DNA from: Aptenodytes patagonicus
Taxonomy: Eukaryota > Chordata > Aves > Sphenisciformes > Spheniscidae
Length of the DNA stretch: 64,000 nt
NCBI RefSeq assembly: GCF_965638725.1
Contig: NC_134982.1
Span: 124,001 to 188,000 of the forward strand
Direction: 5' to 3'
Both the position numbers and the translations under genes were made by a program. Each line of letters starts with the position of its first letter. Positions within the stretch are counted from its first letter, which is position 1. The notes beneath the pieces are model-generated. The model did not search any database and was not told where the DNA came from. It worked only from the letters and a program-made list of their open reading frames with translations. Positions 1-12,739 of this stretch are shown one piece after another.

Positions 1-501
1 GGTTTTCTGGGTGCTTTTTTTGTGTTTGTCCCCCTACTTAACAGTTCTGTACAGAGGAGATTCTCTATTGCTTCTGCATAGAAGGGAGAGCTTTAATCAG
101 GGGAAACTTTGATCAGGCTCCACGTAAGGTTTCTAGGTGTGAAAGATGGCTGGGTTCACATTCAGGAGCACCTTAGTCTAGCCTAGGTAGCAATTAAGGT
201 GAATTAGCTTATGATCCCATAGAAGGTTCTTGATTTCTGGGTTAATTTACCAAAGATTTATTCTTTCCCCTATAACCCTTAATTTAACATCAGTCAGTTT
301 ATCTGAGAAACATAAAGGGGAAAGTGAGATAGGGAGTAAGATTACGATTTTTCAAAGTAGTGTAATTTCTGTCTGTTTTCTGCTTGCGTTTCAATTTTTA
401 GATCATGTTCCAAAGACCTTGTTTTGTTTCTTACGTATAAGTCTTTTGATGGCATGTCTTGTTTGCTCTTTTGTCAAATATTGTTTTTTCTTGGTTTTTA
501 G

Positions 502-623
502 CCATCTAGTGAGAAATTGAAGTGTCCAGACTTGCCACCGTTTCCATCGTGCTTATCTACAATGCACTTCTTTATCTTTGTAGCGGCGCAGACGGTGTTA
601 TTCATTGGTTATATCATGTATAG
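502..623 (+). CDS. LMAN1: LMAN1 (ERGIC-53) penultimate coding exon, transmembrane segment
   Basis: LMAN1 is a mannose-binding L-type lectin that cycles between ER and ERGIC and, with MCFD2, carries glycoproteins such as coagulation factors V and VIII. This exon follows a pyrimidine-rich tract ending in AG at 500-501 and ends before a GTAAGT donor at 624. It reads in one frame as 40 codons plus two bases. It encodes a short lumenal stem (PSSEKLKCPDLPPFPSCLST) and then the single membrane span (MHFFIFVAAQ followed by TVLFIGYIMY). The split arginine codon AG|G joins exactly to the next exon at 2257. The lectin domain and coiled coil lie upstream, outside the window. The first 500 bases are intron. 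The identification rests on close agreement with the known C-terminus of vertebrate ERGIC-53. Confidence 0.96.
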
Positions 624-738
624 GTAAGTATGTTTTTCTTTAAAGACAATAGCGCAAATGATTTTAGAACTTCTGACAGGAAATGCAATTGCAATGGTAT
701 GATTATGTTAATCTTCTTTAAAACAAGCAATCATTCAG

Positions 739-1185
739 ATTGGAAGACACCTTGGGAGGTCTCTAGTTCAACCTTCTGCTCAAAGCCGGGTCGACACTGA
801 ATTCAGACCAGGTTGCTTTAGTGCTTAGACTTGTCAGGTCTTAAAAACCTCCAAGAATAGAAAATTTACCACTGTTACGGATCCCATTGGAAATGTTTAA
901 TTATCATAATGAAATTTGTTTTATTCTCCCCCCACCCCCACAGTATATCTAGTGGGAACCTGCCCTGTTTCAATTTGACTATTGTGTCTCTGATAATGTG
1001 CATCTCTGTAAAGAAACTGTCCCTGTCTCCTCAATAACATCTTGTGGGTATTAGAAAGCTGCTGTTAGACCCCTTGAAGCCTTCTTTTGTCCAGGATGAA
1101 TAAGCCCAGTTCCCTCCCTCTCTTTTGAAGCATGTGCTTCAGCTCTTGATCACCATCCTTGTGGTCCTCTGCTGGACTTACTGAA
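739..1185 (-). mobile_element. old CR1 LINE 3' fragment in the last LMAN1 intron
   Basis: Read on the plus strand, the stretch follows the familiar antisense CR1 3' region: a 'ggaagacaccttgggaggtc' head, 'aaacctccaag...' in the middle, and the closing 'gtggtcctctgctggactta'. It is heavily diverged, carries indels including a C-run near 930, and has lost the octamer tail. It encodes nothing. This is an old insertion in the antisense orientation to LMAN1. Confidence 0.8.
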
Positions 1186-2256
1186 GTTTATTAATATCTT
1201 AACAAAATCTGATGTGATATTTTTTTTTTTAGCTGTGTGTACCTACAAGCTGCTTATCCCATCTTACAAATTCCTCAGTGAACTTTTTTTATGATACATA
1301 CCCCTTCATCTGTCTCCTACATACGATATTGATAGCGTATGGACTATTCCCCCCCCTCCAAATTAATTGGAATGTTTCCTCTGTTCTCTTCTTCCTCCTT
1401 GTAACATCATAATGTTCAAATTAAATTTGCGTTGATGGAAAGGAAAACCTATTGAGAGTAAGGACTTACTTGCTTGGTAGTCTTCCCTCCTGCTTCTCAC
1501 CCACACTAATCAGGATAAGGAGTAGGGACCAAAATAGCTGCATTGCCTTTCAAAGATAAAATGCTGTTTGCTACCTCTATGGAAGCATAACTAGTATTAA
1601 TATAAAACCAATGCTGCTGATAACACTAACTTTCATTGTGTGTCTGCTTCTCTACAAAGTGGAGAGAGTGCATTTCTTATGTATGCCATGTTATGCCATC
1701 AACTGGAAAGATGGCTTCCAAGACAAATGAGGAGCTGGTCCCCTCCTGTTCTTTTTGATGCCCTTGTAATTCTAGTATCTGTGTGTGGTTGATCCACAGT
1801 ATCTGTATCCACTAAGAAAATAAGTATGTTCTGTGCCAGAGGGAAAAGGAAATCCCATTTCAAGTAAATTCTTTCACTGCTTAGTTGCATGTGTTTCCTT
1901 TTCTATGATGATCTTTTGGCCAATCAGATACTGAGAAGCTTTGGAAAATTTTAGTTGAAATATTTTAAAAATCAGTTCATATGTTTTTTCACAGTTTCTG
2001 GCTTCTGTCCAGTATGTTGTTTCCCTCTGTGTCTGATGTACAATTGGAACTATAGCGATGTGACCAATGTCTTTGTAAATAGAAAAAATTATATTCTATT
2101 TTTGTGATATGACTTATATTGGATTTCCCTAAGTGCCTGTTGACAAGGAATGGAATCTTTTAATCCCCAAATACAAGAAATATTTATTTATTTAAACGAG
2201 TTAGCTAGTTTTATACTGTAAGTACTTAATGAATTCTCTTCTGCTTTTTCTTTCAG

Positions 2257-2293
2257 GAGTCAACAAGAAGCAGCAGCCAAAAAGTTCTTTTGA
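2257..2293 (+). CDS. LMAN1: LMAN1 terminal coding exon with KKFF tail
   Basis: This is the last coding exon, after a tttctttcag acceptor. It finishes the split arginine codon and encodes the cytosolic tail SQQEAAAKKFF, then TGA at 2291-2293. The KKFF end is the classic ERGIC-53 signal: the dilysine binds COPI for retrieval to the ER, and the terminal diphenylalanine binds COPII for ER exit. The exon is only 37 bp. The tail is identical to the mammalian one as I know it, so the gene end is intact here. Confidence 0.96.
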
Positions 2294-2704
2294 TGACCTG
2301 TTCCTTTTGTGTGTACATAACAGCAGTATGTATGCACAGAAAATTATACACTTCTGTAAATGAGGGAAATTTTAGTGCTTGATATACTTCAATATTGTAA
2401 ATTATTGAATTTTGTTAAACAAAATGAGTTCTCATTTAAACTTGATGCTAAAGTTAAAAACAGACGGGGGAGCAGCGGAGCAAATGCTAGATAGGGGAAG
2501 ACTGCAGACCCTATCTAAGACTTATGTTTTCAACTAACTTTCTTATAAATACTGGAAGTCAAATGCCATATTCCTCCTCTTTTGTTAAGATTTCAGAGGA
2601 GGGAATTGAAACACCCAGGTTTGGTTGTTGTTCATAATGAGAATTGCAGGTGGATGATTTGTGCAGAAAGCTTGCCACTAAGTGTCCTGACATATCAGTT
2701 TAAA

Positions 2705-2785
2705 AAATCAAAAGCAAGCAAACAAACAAACAAACCCTAAACAACTGCTTTTCTCTTTTTTTTTTTTTGGGGGGGGGGTGGTGGT
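2705..2785. repeat. CAAA microsatellite followed by a T-run and a G-run
   Basis: About five CAAA units lie near 2716-2735. A run of about 14 T and then 9 G follows at 2757-2778. It is low-complexity DNA within the LMAN1 3'UTR. Confidence 0.8.
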
Positions 2786-5231
2786 GTAAAAATTTGTTAC
2801 AAACATTTCATTTCTTTACCACTTGGATTTAACAGTTTAAGAATTATTTAGTTAATTCTAATTCTTCATGAAATATAGATTTAAGCACTTTTTAATATAT
2901 GGACACAAAGACAGGCCTTTAACAGTCTGGCTGTTGATACCTGATAAAGAAAACAAGCTATACAGAACAAGCAAATAAAGGCTTATCTCCTTATTTTGGG
3001 TTTTGGTTTTAGGCAGTGAGAGAAAACATGATAAAGTAGTTTCTTCAAGTTTCAAGTCTGTCTGTAATTTTGTTTGGAGATTTGTGGAACTTTTTCAGTA
3101 AAGATATCATTGCTTTATACCTCTTCAAATCTGATTTTATTAAGGATGTATTTAGTGTATGAATACGTCTTTACTTTTATAAAGCTGTCTTGTGTCTTTC
3201 CTGTATCAAATACAGATGCTTTAATTTAAATGTTGACATGGCAGGTATTCTAAACTACAGATACTGAGTGTTAACCCATTTCTTCACAAGCTGTTGCTTC
3301 AGACATGTTTGTTAATCCAGCAGCTATTGTAGAACCAGTTTTGTGTGTCAATTCCTGCTTTAATATCAAAAGCATAAGACTGAATGTGTGTTTTTGATAC
3401 TGCTTATCAGGTGAACATTTGCTTCAGGAAAGAAACAAAGCAGATAGCCCAAATTAGGAATGTGAAATGAACTCATTTTGCCTTGTTTACATATCTGTGG
3501 TAACTTTGTCCTTGAGTTCTTTGTGTGTAGAGTTAGAATAGGGGGTTTTGTTTGGTTGTTTTTTGGGGTTTTTTTTAATTCTATAAAATACACAAATGCA
3601 TCAGGATATGTCACTTTTAATTATTAATCTGTTTGTTTGAATCTGCAAAAATTATCTGGAATCTAGCATACTACTGCATTCCTACAATCTACTCCCTTGG
3701 AGTGCAGCACATGCTGCCAAATTCAGTGTAATGAAGAACACTTCAGTATTGTGCCTGTCAGTTTGGAGAAATGATAAATCTATGCAATATATTTTGTTAC
3801 TTAAAATACAGTGTCCAAAAAGTGGATGTTTGTGCTACACCAGTAAAACGATACTACCTATACACCTATTTACATAGCTACAGTATGTAGTATACTATAA
3901 GTGGTACAACTTTATAGATTCATTTCTAAATTTGAGAAGATTTTGCTGTGCTAATTGGAGAAACTACTGCCTCAAGCTAATCTTGCTGGATAAATAGGGT
4001 AAATCAATGAAAAAAAAACTTTTCAGGTAAGCTAGAACAACACATAAGAATTTATCCATTCAGTTCTTTCAACACCAGCAAATATTTACAGGTGCCTTGA
4101 GTCTAAGCTGTTACAACCCTGACTCTTCTAAGTAAACTTAATATATTTTCTTAAATTGTTTTGAAAATGTACAGTGTTGTTCCTTTCAATTGCAAGCCTT
4201 CCTGCATCAGTGCAACACCTAAACAAGTCCCTCTCTCACAGCAGGCTTTGCAAGACCCTTTATACAGAAAGGCTAGCAATTGTATTTGGATAAGTAGGTG
4301 CATATATCTGGTGTAATGAGGAACAGCTCTAATGTATCAATTGGAGGAAGCCTGTATTTTTTGTTGCTGTGAATTTATCCAACCGTAACTTTGTTTTAAA
4401 GCTGGAGCAGCCCATACTTTTGTGTCTTTTGTTAGAAAGAAGAGAAGGCTGGGGATGGTATCTAGAGGAAAACTTGAACCTACAATTGTATCTTCAGTAT
4501 GAGGCTCAGCTTGTGTGTTTATGCTGCTAATAGATCTGACATATCTCCCATGTGCAACTAGGAAACTTTTGTATTAGGGAGCAGAAGGTCTAAAGCATAA
4601 CATCCAAAAAGTGATAACTTTGCTTCATGCTTCATTTCACAGTCGTCTCTGCTTGGAACTTCCATAATTGCCTCGTCACTCACTGGATCAAAGGAAAGCT
4701 CCCAGTTGCCCAGCTCAAATTTTGTCCTGTCTGTTCTTGAAGTGATAGCAACAAATTTGGACTTTAAGAATATTTGTCAGTCAATGTAGCCTCCTGTTAT
4801 GGCTGGCTACTAGAAGTTTCTTTCAACACTGATAGTGTGTTTGATTCTTATCAAGTAAGATTTCAGGACTAGGAGAAGACACCTTGGAATCCAGTTTGAC
4901 AATATGGGGGAGACCAAGTCTAATAATTGTATTTGAAGTGTGGAGGATAAGTAGCAAATATTTGGCAGTGACAAGAGAATCTCATTGTGCAGGTGAGGGT
5001 ATGTTAAATACATGGTCACACCTGACTTTTTCAAAAGTAAAATTCACAGTATGGTTTGTAAATTACCTATCTTTCTGTTTGAAGAAAATTTGACATTTAT
5101 CAATGCATCAATTACTGTAACACCGAAGACTGTCTACTGTTTTTTTTTTAAATTCAAACAGCTGACATTTTCATATGTTTGTTTCTGTCTAATGTAAATT
5201 GACACTTGGAGTTCAGAGATAACCTTATTTG

Positions 5232-5237
5232 AATAAA
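5232..5237 (+). terminator. LMAN1: AATAAA polyadenylation signal, distal candidate for LMAN1
   Basis: This is a canonical AATAAA about 2.9 kb after the LMAN1 stop, followed within 30-40 bases by a T-rich stretch. The proximal alternative is at 2974-2979. Confidence 0.5.
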
Positions 5238-5260
5238 GATGCATATTTTTAGTAAGCTTT

Positions 5261-8200
5261 TTTCTTTTAATTTGGTACATGTCAGTGAAATCCAAGCAAG
5301 TGTATTTGAAGCATTCTTTACCCTCTGTTGTTCAGAGAGTTTGAACGCTTTGAGATCTGTGTTCAGTCCTACCTGATACTGAAGAGTTAACGGCGTTCAG
5401 AGGCTGAGGCTCCGCCTGGATTGAAGAGGCAGATGACTGCCATTGGTTAGAAAGATACCTGAATCCAGCCTCAGTTCATTCTGTGCCAAGGGATTATATC
5501 CTCTGTGTTGCAGTCTAATGCAAGAGTGACTGTAACCTAAAAGTAAGAGATTCGCTCAAAAGCTTGTGTTAAGAGTATCAGACTTGCCTTGAGTATCAGA
5601 CACTTAGAGTCAAATGTAAAGTAGTGTGTCAACTTCTAGGTCTCTTAACAGCAAATCGAGTTGCTTGCTGGCTGCTTTGAGTATACAAAGTACCTCATTT
5701 TTCTGAGCTGAAGATTTGTCTATAGCTCTGAAGTTCTTTCTCCAGATTCCCCAAACTGCGGTCACCTGGGTGCTCTGTGCCTGTTTGTTGGAATACAACG
5801 TGTCTACCCAAAACAAGTCAGTCTGTGTCTCCTTGTTTGTTTTTTGTTTTGGTTTTTTTTTTTTACTGTTCTGTCCAGTAAACTGTTTGTCTGTGGTAAC
5901 CTCCCACAATATGAGTGAGAATTCCCTCTTTGACCATCATTTTCCCCCAGCCAGGAGCAATTTCTCCAATAGGTGGAGGAGAGGAATCTTCAATTAAATC
6001 TATTCAAGCTGAGAAAGCCCTAAAACATTTATTTCTCTTTCTGTGCAAGTGATCTAACGTTCCGACTTGCATAAAAGGCAACGTCTTCTAGAGGGATGAA
6101 GGGGGGGGGAGAGTCTTGGTCCTTTCAAAGAACACTTAGCTACTTCTGAATTATGTGGTTGCAGTTGTCTGCTGTGACTGTGTTTTGGGAACATAGTCTC
6201 GAGAAAAGGCTGGGAGTTTGGATGCTTGCCTGCCTATAGCATTTTTGTGCTGGCCTCTCTGTGAGGCTTTTAGATTTTGCTCTTTGTGATTTGCCTGTTT
6301 CGAGACTCTGAATTCTATTCTGGGGCTGGAGATGCCTGCGTTCTTTGAGTATGGAATACAGGCTTTTTTTCGTATCGTCCAGTTCCATCAGATAACAGGA
6401 ACTGAGCCTTTAATTTTGATTTCACTTAAGCTAGAGGGAAAGGATGTTGATTTAAAAGCAAAAGAAGTGGCAACCTGAGTACTTAATTAGCAGCTGTCCA
6501 TATTTTTTCATTAAGCCTGTGATCCCTATAATCAACAAAAAGCAGTAAGTGGTTTGTAACTTCAATATAGGCAGTAGTTAAAGCACCTGTCAGGAACGGG
6601 AATTATTCTGGAGGTACTAGTCCTTGTTAACACCCAAGGTAGGTGCTTAAAACTTGATGCTTTAGGTACTCGGTGAGCCATCGGTTCCTTATCAGTCTGT
6701 TTATTTGTTACTTGTATACACAGATTTGTGATAAATATCTAAACCCACAATGAAGTGAGCAATTCACTAGCTAGCTATGTAGCGTCTTCCAGAGTTTTAT
6801 CACGAGTCTCTTGTGTTTCTCAGCAGTTTCTAATAGGGCCAATAACTTTTAAAGCACTTTTTGTTGTCTTCAATTTTGAATCTAACATTGGAAAGCTTTT
6901 TTGCTGTTAGGAAGGTTCATGAGACCTCTCTCAAGACCTGGAGGGCAAGAGCTCTCAGGTTCTCAGCAATCCCTTCCCAAGACAGTTTTCAGCTTTCTTG
7001 CCTTCTCAGTCAATTCCGTGAAAGCATCTCTTTGAGGAAGAAGGTGGTGTTAGCAACATTTCTATAAGGATCAAAGTCTATAGCCAAGACTTGTGCCCAA
7101 AATTACAGAAGCTTCTCTTCAGTAAAGATCAATAGCACAAAGTTTAACAGATACACTTCCCATACACTTAGAGAAGACTATTAGACCTAATACTGTAAAA
7201 ATCAGCGCTGCATGTCGTATTTGTGAAGTGCACAGTACAGACACACTGGTGCTCCCTGTTCCTGTTAGGAGAATTTTAAATAAAGATGAGCCAACCACTG
7301 CAAGTGGACTCGAGAGGCATTTGGCACTAAGTAGTGATGTTGTGGGACAGCGTTCTAACATTTAATCAAGTGGCTGTTGAAGCACAGAGAAAATGCTAAT
7401 CATCAAAAGTTATATTTATCTGATCTTAAATATCTCTTCTAGCATGCTTTTCTGTGATGCCTACCATACTGTTACTGAACTCGTGCATTTTAGGATCAGT
7501 GCATAAACAGTGCTAATATATTACTTTAACCTGTTCGATGGTTTTTGCAAGCTGCTGAAAACCTCTTTATGATCTGTATGTGGTTCATGCAGTATTTCTT
7601 GGCCCCTTTTGTGCTGCGTACTTCTGTAAGATACAGCTTGGCTATGGAGCTGAAGCAGATTGAGAAGATGACCTTCCAGCTACTGATGTCCATGTTGCTA
7701 GTTTCTGTTGTTAGCTTTGTGTTGTAAGCAGTGGATGCGAAGGTCAGCAAGACCAAAACTTTTATCCAGAGTTGTGATGCCCTCTTTCTCTGGCCACCAT
7801 CTATTTCTAGAGATGCCTGAATTGACTTCTCCCCTCATTTAAGATTTTCTGTCTCCCACTCTTGAGATCCACTGTGTTCTGAGCAGTGTGGGGCAAGTCA
7901 CTTATGTGAGTCAGGCTGTAGTTTAGGAACTAGGGATTGGCTTTTTTCAGAGGCTTGCTCTTGGAGCAGTATTTAACTCAAATAATTTTCTAGAAATAAC
8001 CCTTTATTTTCATTTCTTCCTTTTAAAGTTGGCTGCGTAACAGAGAGGGATTCTTGTGGTCTTGTTCTGGGTCATGGGGTTGCCACTACTGCTCGGCAGT
8101 CAGAGTGCTCATCCAAAGACTGTCCTTCTGAAAGAGATGCTAGATTAGACCTGTTTGTAGGACTTTTCAAATACCAGCAAAGTGAGCAAGGTCTTGGTTT

Positions 8201-10030
8201 TAGCAGAAGGCAAAAGGGTTGCAGGTTAGAACCATCTCTGCTTGTCCATATTGTCTCCAGGCTGGGAAAATGGTATAAAAGTACCATTGAGCAGAGTCGG
8301 ACAGCACTTACCAGATGATAGTTGCACAATGATAAGGCAATAGCATAGGTCATGCTGCATTCTGCTGGAACTAGCATGCCTGCACAGCTACAGCTGACCT
8401 GCAGTGGACCCACAGCACTAGCTAGTTGTCAGCTCTTTTGAACAAACACAGCCTTCTCTAAAATGCAGAAGGGTGGGAAATAAGGGATGCTGTCAGCCGT
8501 TCTGCCCTTTGAATGCCTCCGAGAGGCAGCAAACTGAACCAGGGAAGTCTTTGGGTGTAACAGAAAGTCAGACTGACTTTGCCAGGCCCATTTTGAAGTA
8601 ACTCTCTGAGGTAGGAGCAGTGATACCTTGTGTATAAACTTAATGCTGGATTTCTAGTTTTTAAATTTTGCCAGAAAACAGATTTTATTTAATTTTATGC
8701 ATTCAACTTCAGATTAATGCATGCTCAAGTTTAGCATTCTCTGCTTAAATTGGGATTAGCTATCTAATGTTTATGATCTCAGTTCCGTTAGCCATTTGGG
8801 CAAATACAATACAGTTTTGGTAATCAAGGTCAGAGTTGGCCAAATGTAAAAAGTTGACTCTTCCCATAAATTCTTGCAACTTTTGCATAGTTCTGAATTG
8901 ATTATAAAAAACAATTTTGATTTAAGAAAAATGCTTTCTAGGTATTTGTAGTATATCAAAGTAGTTTTCTTGTGATTTGGAATTCTTGCTTCTGAGTGAT
9001 ACTCTATTTCAAGAGGAAATTTAAAGTTTCTTTTTTAATCACTAATAATCCAGGATTACAGAACGTCCCGGGTTTGGTTTTGTTTTTTTTTTAATACTAA
9101 CAGGTCTGCTTTAATTAGAAAGGCTCTAATACAGATTAAGGCATTAGGCAAATTGGAATCTTCCCATCTCTCAGTGAAATTATGAGAGTGCTGGGAGAAC
9201 CATTTAGATAATCAAAATTACAGAATGTTTCATTAAGGCATGTGCAGTCAGTCACAGTAGGATAAATGCTCAAAACCCAAAATCATGAACTTTTGAGACC
9301 TAGCAGATGATTTCCCCAAATAGTCTTACGATCTAGGTAGCAGAGCCTGCAAATCTTCACCTGCAAAGAGCTGGTGAGGCTAATGATGTGAATAAAAGTT
9401 TGAAAGATGAGGACCTATACAAGCAATCCACAAACAAAAGATATCAAAGCTGTATTATAGCATATAGAATCAGTCAGATTCATTTCTCCTTTACTGACAG
9501 TTAAGATTAAAATACTAGGTGTTCTATGCAGCACCAGTCAAAGTAGTGATCTAGATGGAGACAGCCTGGTGAAAAGTTGAAATAAACCCTAAGGAATGAA
9601 AAGTAGGAAGATGTGATTTGCTTTTTTTGTGATTACTTGAAAAAAAAGTAATTATAGCAGTAATGCCCCATTCATCTGTGAGACAAACCAACCATGTGAA
9701 AAGTGGATGAAGAAAAATCATTCAATGTACTTTCTGTCCAATGTGATAAAATATCAATGGATAAAAAGGGTTGGGGTTTTTGTTTAATGAAGAATTCCAG
9801 TTTTGAAATCTCATTTGGTTGTGTAAAGCCAAAAGGGTTTTCTGCTCAGTAGCCTGAATTTTACAATTTTACTATGGCCATTTAGTCAACCAGATATTTA
9901 ATTCAGATCCATTGTGTTCCAGGGAATGTTTTCATCTCTGTGAAAGTGAGAATTTCAAGACTGAAGAAGTCAAAATGCTATTGCACACTATAATTGATTT
10001 TTGTGTGTGTGTGTACAATTAGCTTAAGGT
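5261..10030. other. LMAN1-CPLX4 intergenic stretch
   Basis: About 4.8 kb of AT-rich DNA. Open frames are short and show no recognisable domain or splice-framed exon. I see T-rich and A-rich simple tracts (for example a TTTTG/T-run near 5840-5865 and a G-run at 6104-6110) but no mobile element I can name. It probably holds the CPLX4 upstream regulatory sequence near its right end. Confidence 0.5.
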
Positions 10031-10035
10031 ATTAA

Positions 10036-10042
10036 TATAAAA
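10036..10042 (+). promoter_or_regulatory. CPLX4: TATA-like box upstream of CPLX4
   Basis: TATAAAA lies in 'attaatataaaaag', 258 bp before the CPLX4 start codon. If used, transcription would begin near 10066 and the 5'UTR would be about 235 bp. It is a candidate only; there is no CpG island here, which fits a tissue-restricted promoter. Confidence 0.35.
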
Positions 10043-10119
10043 AGTAGGTAGCTGCATCTAATGATTTTTTTTGGAGCAATCCGAACCATCTGCCTCTAGA
10101 TATTAACGAGTTCACTCTT

Positions 10120-10125
10120 TAATCC
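10120..10125 (+). promoter_or_regulatory. CPLX4: TAATCC core, CRX/OTX-type site candidate
   Basis: TAATCC is the K50 homeodomain core bound by OTX2 and CRX, the photoreceptor regulators. It lies 175-180 bp upstream of the CPLX4 ATG. CPLX4 is known as a retina-specific complexin, so the site fits, but one hexamer is weak evidence. Confidence 0.35.
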
Positions 10126-10299
10126 AGATTATGGCTGACAAACTGGTTTTGGCATTCACGTTTCACTAGCATTGTGCCCTTGAAGAGCTGATGTGGCTGT
10201 AGAAACTCTCTTGCTTACAATTGTTGGTTTTGAAAACATTTTTGGTTTGGTTTGGCTTTCTTGTAGTTGTTTGCTTATAGCTCCTTTTTTCTTGAGAAG

Positions 10300-10466
10300 A
10301 TGGCCTTTCTAATGAAAAGTATGTTGAGCAACCAGGTAAAGAATTTGGGACTTGGAGGTGGAGGGGAAGAAAGCAAAGAAGAAAGCACTCCTTCTGATCC
10401 AGCAGCAGCTGCAGGAATGACCAGAGAGGAGTATGAGGAATATCAAAAGCAAGTGGTTGAGGAGAA
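10300..10466 (+). CDS. CPLX4: complexin-4, coding exon 1
   Basis: CPLX4 is a complexin that binds assembled SNARE complexes and tunes vesicle fusion at retinal ribbon synapses. The three coding exons of this window join in phase into a 160-residue protein, the same length as human CPLX4. This exon encodes residues 1-55 and two bases of residue 56: [12 protein letters not shown], a glycine/glutamate-rich linker, and the start of the accessory helix ([16 protein letters not shown]). I chose the ATG at 10300 because it has a strong Kozak context (AAGATGG) and matches the family N-terminus; the open frame continues upstream only through non-ATG codons. The donor is AA|GTGAGT at 10467. Intron 1 is about 3 kb. 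Confidence 0.96.
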
Positions 10467-10639
10467 GTGAGTACCTGTTCCCTTATTATCAGTATGGGGC
10501 TGATTCTTGGTAACTTTGTGCAGATAAAAATAACCCAAGAAAAAGCCAAACATTCTGCACTCTTCCCTTTTTTTAAAGCAGAAGAATCTTTGCTAAAGAG
10601 ACTTCCCAAAATAAAAGTTCACCAACTGGAAATGATAAA

Positions 10640-10680
10640 ATATGATGTTTCCCCCTTCCCCCCCCCCTCCCCCCCCCATC
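10640..10680. repeat. C-run cluster in CPLX4 intron 1
   Basis: Three or more runs of C (5, 8 and 9 bases) sit within about 40 bp at 10650-10678. The minus strand therefore has closely spaced G-runs of the kind that can fold into a G-quadruplex. The rest of intron 1 (10467-13501) is plain AT-rich sequence apart from the old CR1 relic noted separately. Confidence 0.7.
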
Positions 10681-12739
10681 CTGCAACTCTCTCCTACACT
10701 TTCCTGCTATCTCCACACCTTGATATGCTGGATTCATTCCTAGTTGATGTTACTTTATCTATCAAATTTTTCCATAGGTACAAAGCTGCTTGTAGTGCAG
10801 GAGTTAATTCTAAGATGTGTATGATTTCTTCTCCTAGAACTCCATGTGGAGTACACTTTCAATACATCATCTTTTCTTTGTCCACATTTATTATGGCAGA
10901 CATGAAAAAGTAATGAGTGCTATGTTAAATGGATGATATTTATCTAGAGAAAAGTTTTAAGATGGTTATTTTTTGTAGTTGCATTTTCAGTTATTTTTTC
11001 TAAAATCTACTAAATAAAGCAGAAGTTTTCAACTGATTAAATCTCAATTTTATTTTGTCTGTAGTGATAATCTTTACCACTTGCTGTGTTTAAATATCAA
11101 AACAGAAGTAAAATAAAGGACTTAACATGTAGGAGTTCAAATAATGCATAATTATAAATAAAACAATTGACTTTTAAATCTCAAATGCATCTGTGCCTCT
11201 AATGGTCAATTACATAATGGTTGTGTAAATCCTTCATGTAAGATGATTATGGGTGAAAGGTTAATGACTGATGGAATTTGAGGTATCCAGGTCTGTATTT
11301 AGCAGCAGCCATTTCTATCATAAAACCTTGAATAGGTTATCATTTGGTTTGGAATAAAATACAGAATGTTTTGCTATGCATTTTGTCAAGGGATATTTAA
11401 AAGAGAAATAACCATCTGCGGGCAGGAAGATGCTTTATTGAGACTGAGAAGCAAAACGGGATTCCTGGAATAGGGAAAATGCTTGGAAAAATATTTCTAT
11501 AAAGTTTTCAAGTGTGGCATGTGTCTGTTACATGCTGAACTGTATTGAGGAATTGGTGCAGGAGTACTTCTGAAAGTACAGTTTGGAACTATAATAGGAA
11601 CATTTGAAGTACTTTCAGAGAAAAAAAATTAGCTCAGGACAGTGCACGCTGGTGTGGTTATGTAAATATGTGTCAGAAATCTTCACAGAAATCTTCAATC
11701 TGTCACAGGCAGAGCATCTGTTTCAGGGCTCTCTGGATTTTACCCAGTTTTCAGCTGTACAAGAGTGGAGATAGAGAAGTAGAAGTGCCTTCCTGGAGTC
11801 ATACTCGGGCAGAGTTTGGCCTTTGATGCATGACCATCCTGGTTTGGGTTCTTCTCAGGGTTTGGGTTCGGTTTTTGGGTTTTTTTGGTGATTAAACACA
11901 CAAAAATGCACAGATTGCTGTTTCTCAGGAAAATGTGTAATACACAGGAACAAACGGGTGGCTTGTGCTGCCAGTCTCCAGCACAGTCGCATAGGATTTG
12001 CTTCCAGCATCACAAGTTTAAGCAAGAGGGGACCACCAGTTTGTGTTGTACATCACAGGCTCTTGACTGTCATGCAACTACTCTTACACCTGTGTCCTGT
12101 TCCTACAAAGCTTCATGTTCCAGGGAATAATTAGATCCTCCAGAACAAAAAGGTGTAAGATTAGGCCAGACACGAGGGCCCAAGCAATGGTGGGAGACTG
12201 GCTGAGTGAGTTTTGCCAGGTCTTCCCACGATGACAGGACAAGTGAAAAGCTCAAATCTACCTGAGCAGAAAATTCCCTCCTGCCCCTCAGCCTCATAGG
12301 ACACCTAAAGGGATGTTCTGGAGAAGGAGTGGGCAAGAGAGGAGGAAGGCTGAGAAACAGCGGGAAAATATGCCAGAAGGGCTCAAAAAAACTCCAATCT
12401 TCCCATCAATGACTGGCTGAAAGAAGTTTAAGATAGCTTCCAGTTAATGTGAACCTTTTTTTTTTTGAGAGAGAGAGAAACCCAAAAACTCATTTGTGGA
12501 AGCAGAGGAAAAATAACATTTCATCTTGCAAGTAGCTTTTATGTGACAAAATACCTGTACTGGAACAAAATCAATTTTACCTGAGAATTTCCATGACAAT
12601 GCTTCTGTGAAAAAAAATTAAAGGGAAAGGGGGGAAGGTGAATGTTATCAAATGTTACCAAAAATCTTTGAGGAGACACATTTTGCAAATAAATACATAA
12701 GTAATCTAACCAAAAATTGTGCTGAACAGTTCTTAAATC

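Larger units (their letters stand above)
2294..5260 (+). other. LMAN1: LMAN1 3'UTR (probable extent)
   Basis: This AT-rich region after the LMAN1 stop has no convincing ORF. Two AATAAA hexamers are in the right strand, at 2974-2979 and 5232-5237. The first would give a 3'UTR of about 0.7 kb, the second about 2.95 kb. Long LMAN1 3'UTRs are known in mammals, so the distal site is plausible. A CAAA microsatellite and T/G runs lie at about 2710-2780. The extent is inferred and not proven by the sequence alone. Confidence 0.55.

Noticed and set aside
10166-10913. Frames of about 148 codons on each strand around CPLX4 exon 1
   Set aside because: One is antisense to the exon; the other reads intron 1 from the donor onward. 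Neither resembles a protein family.
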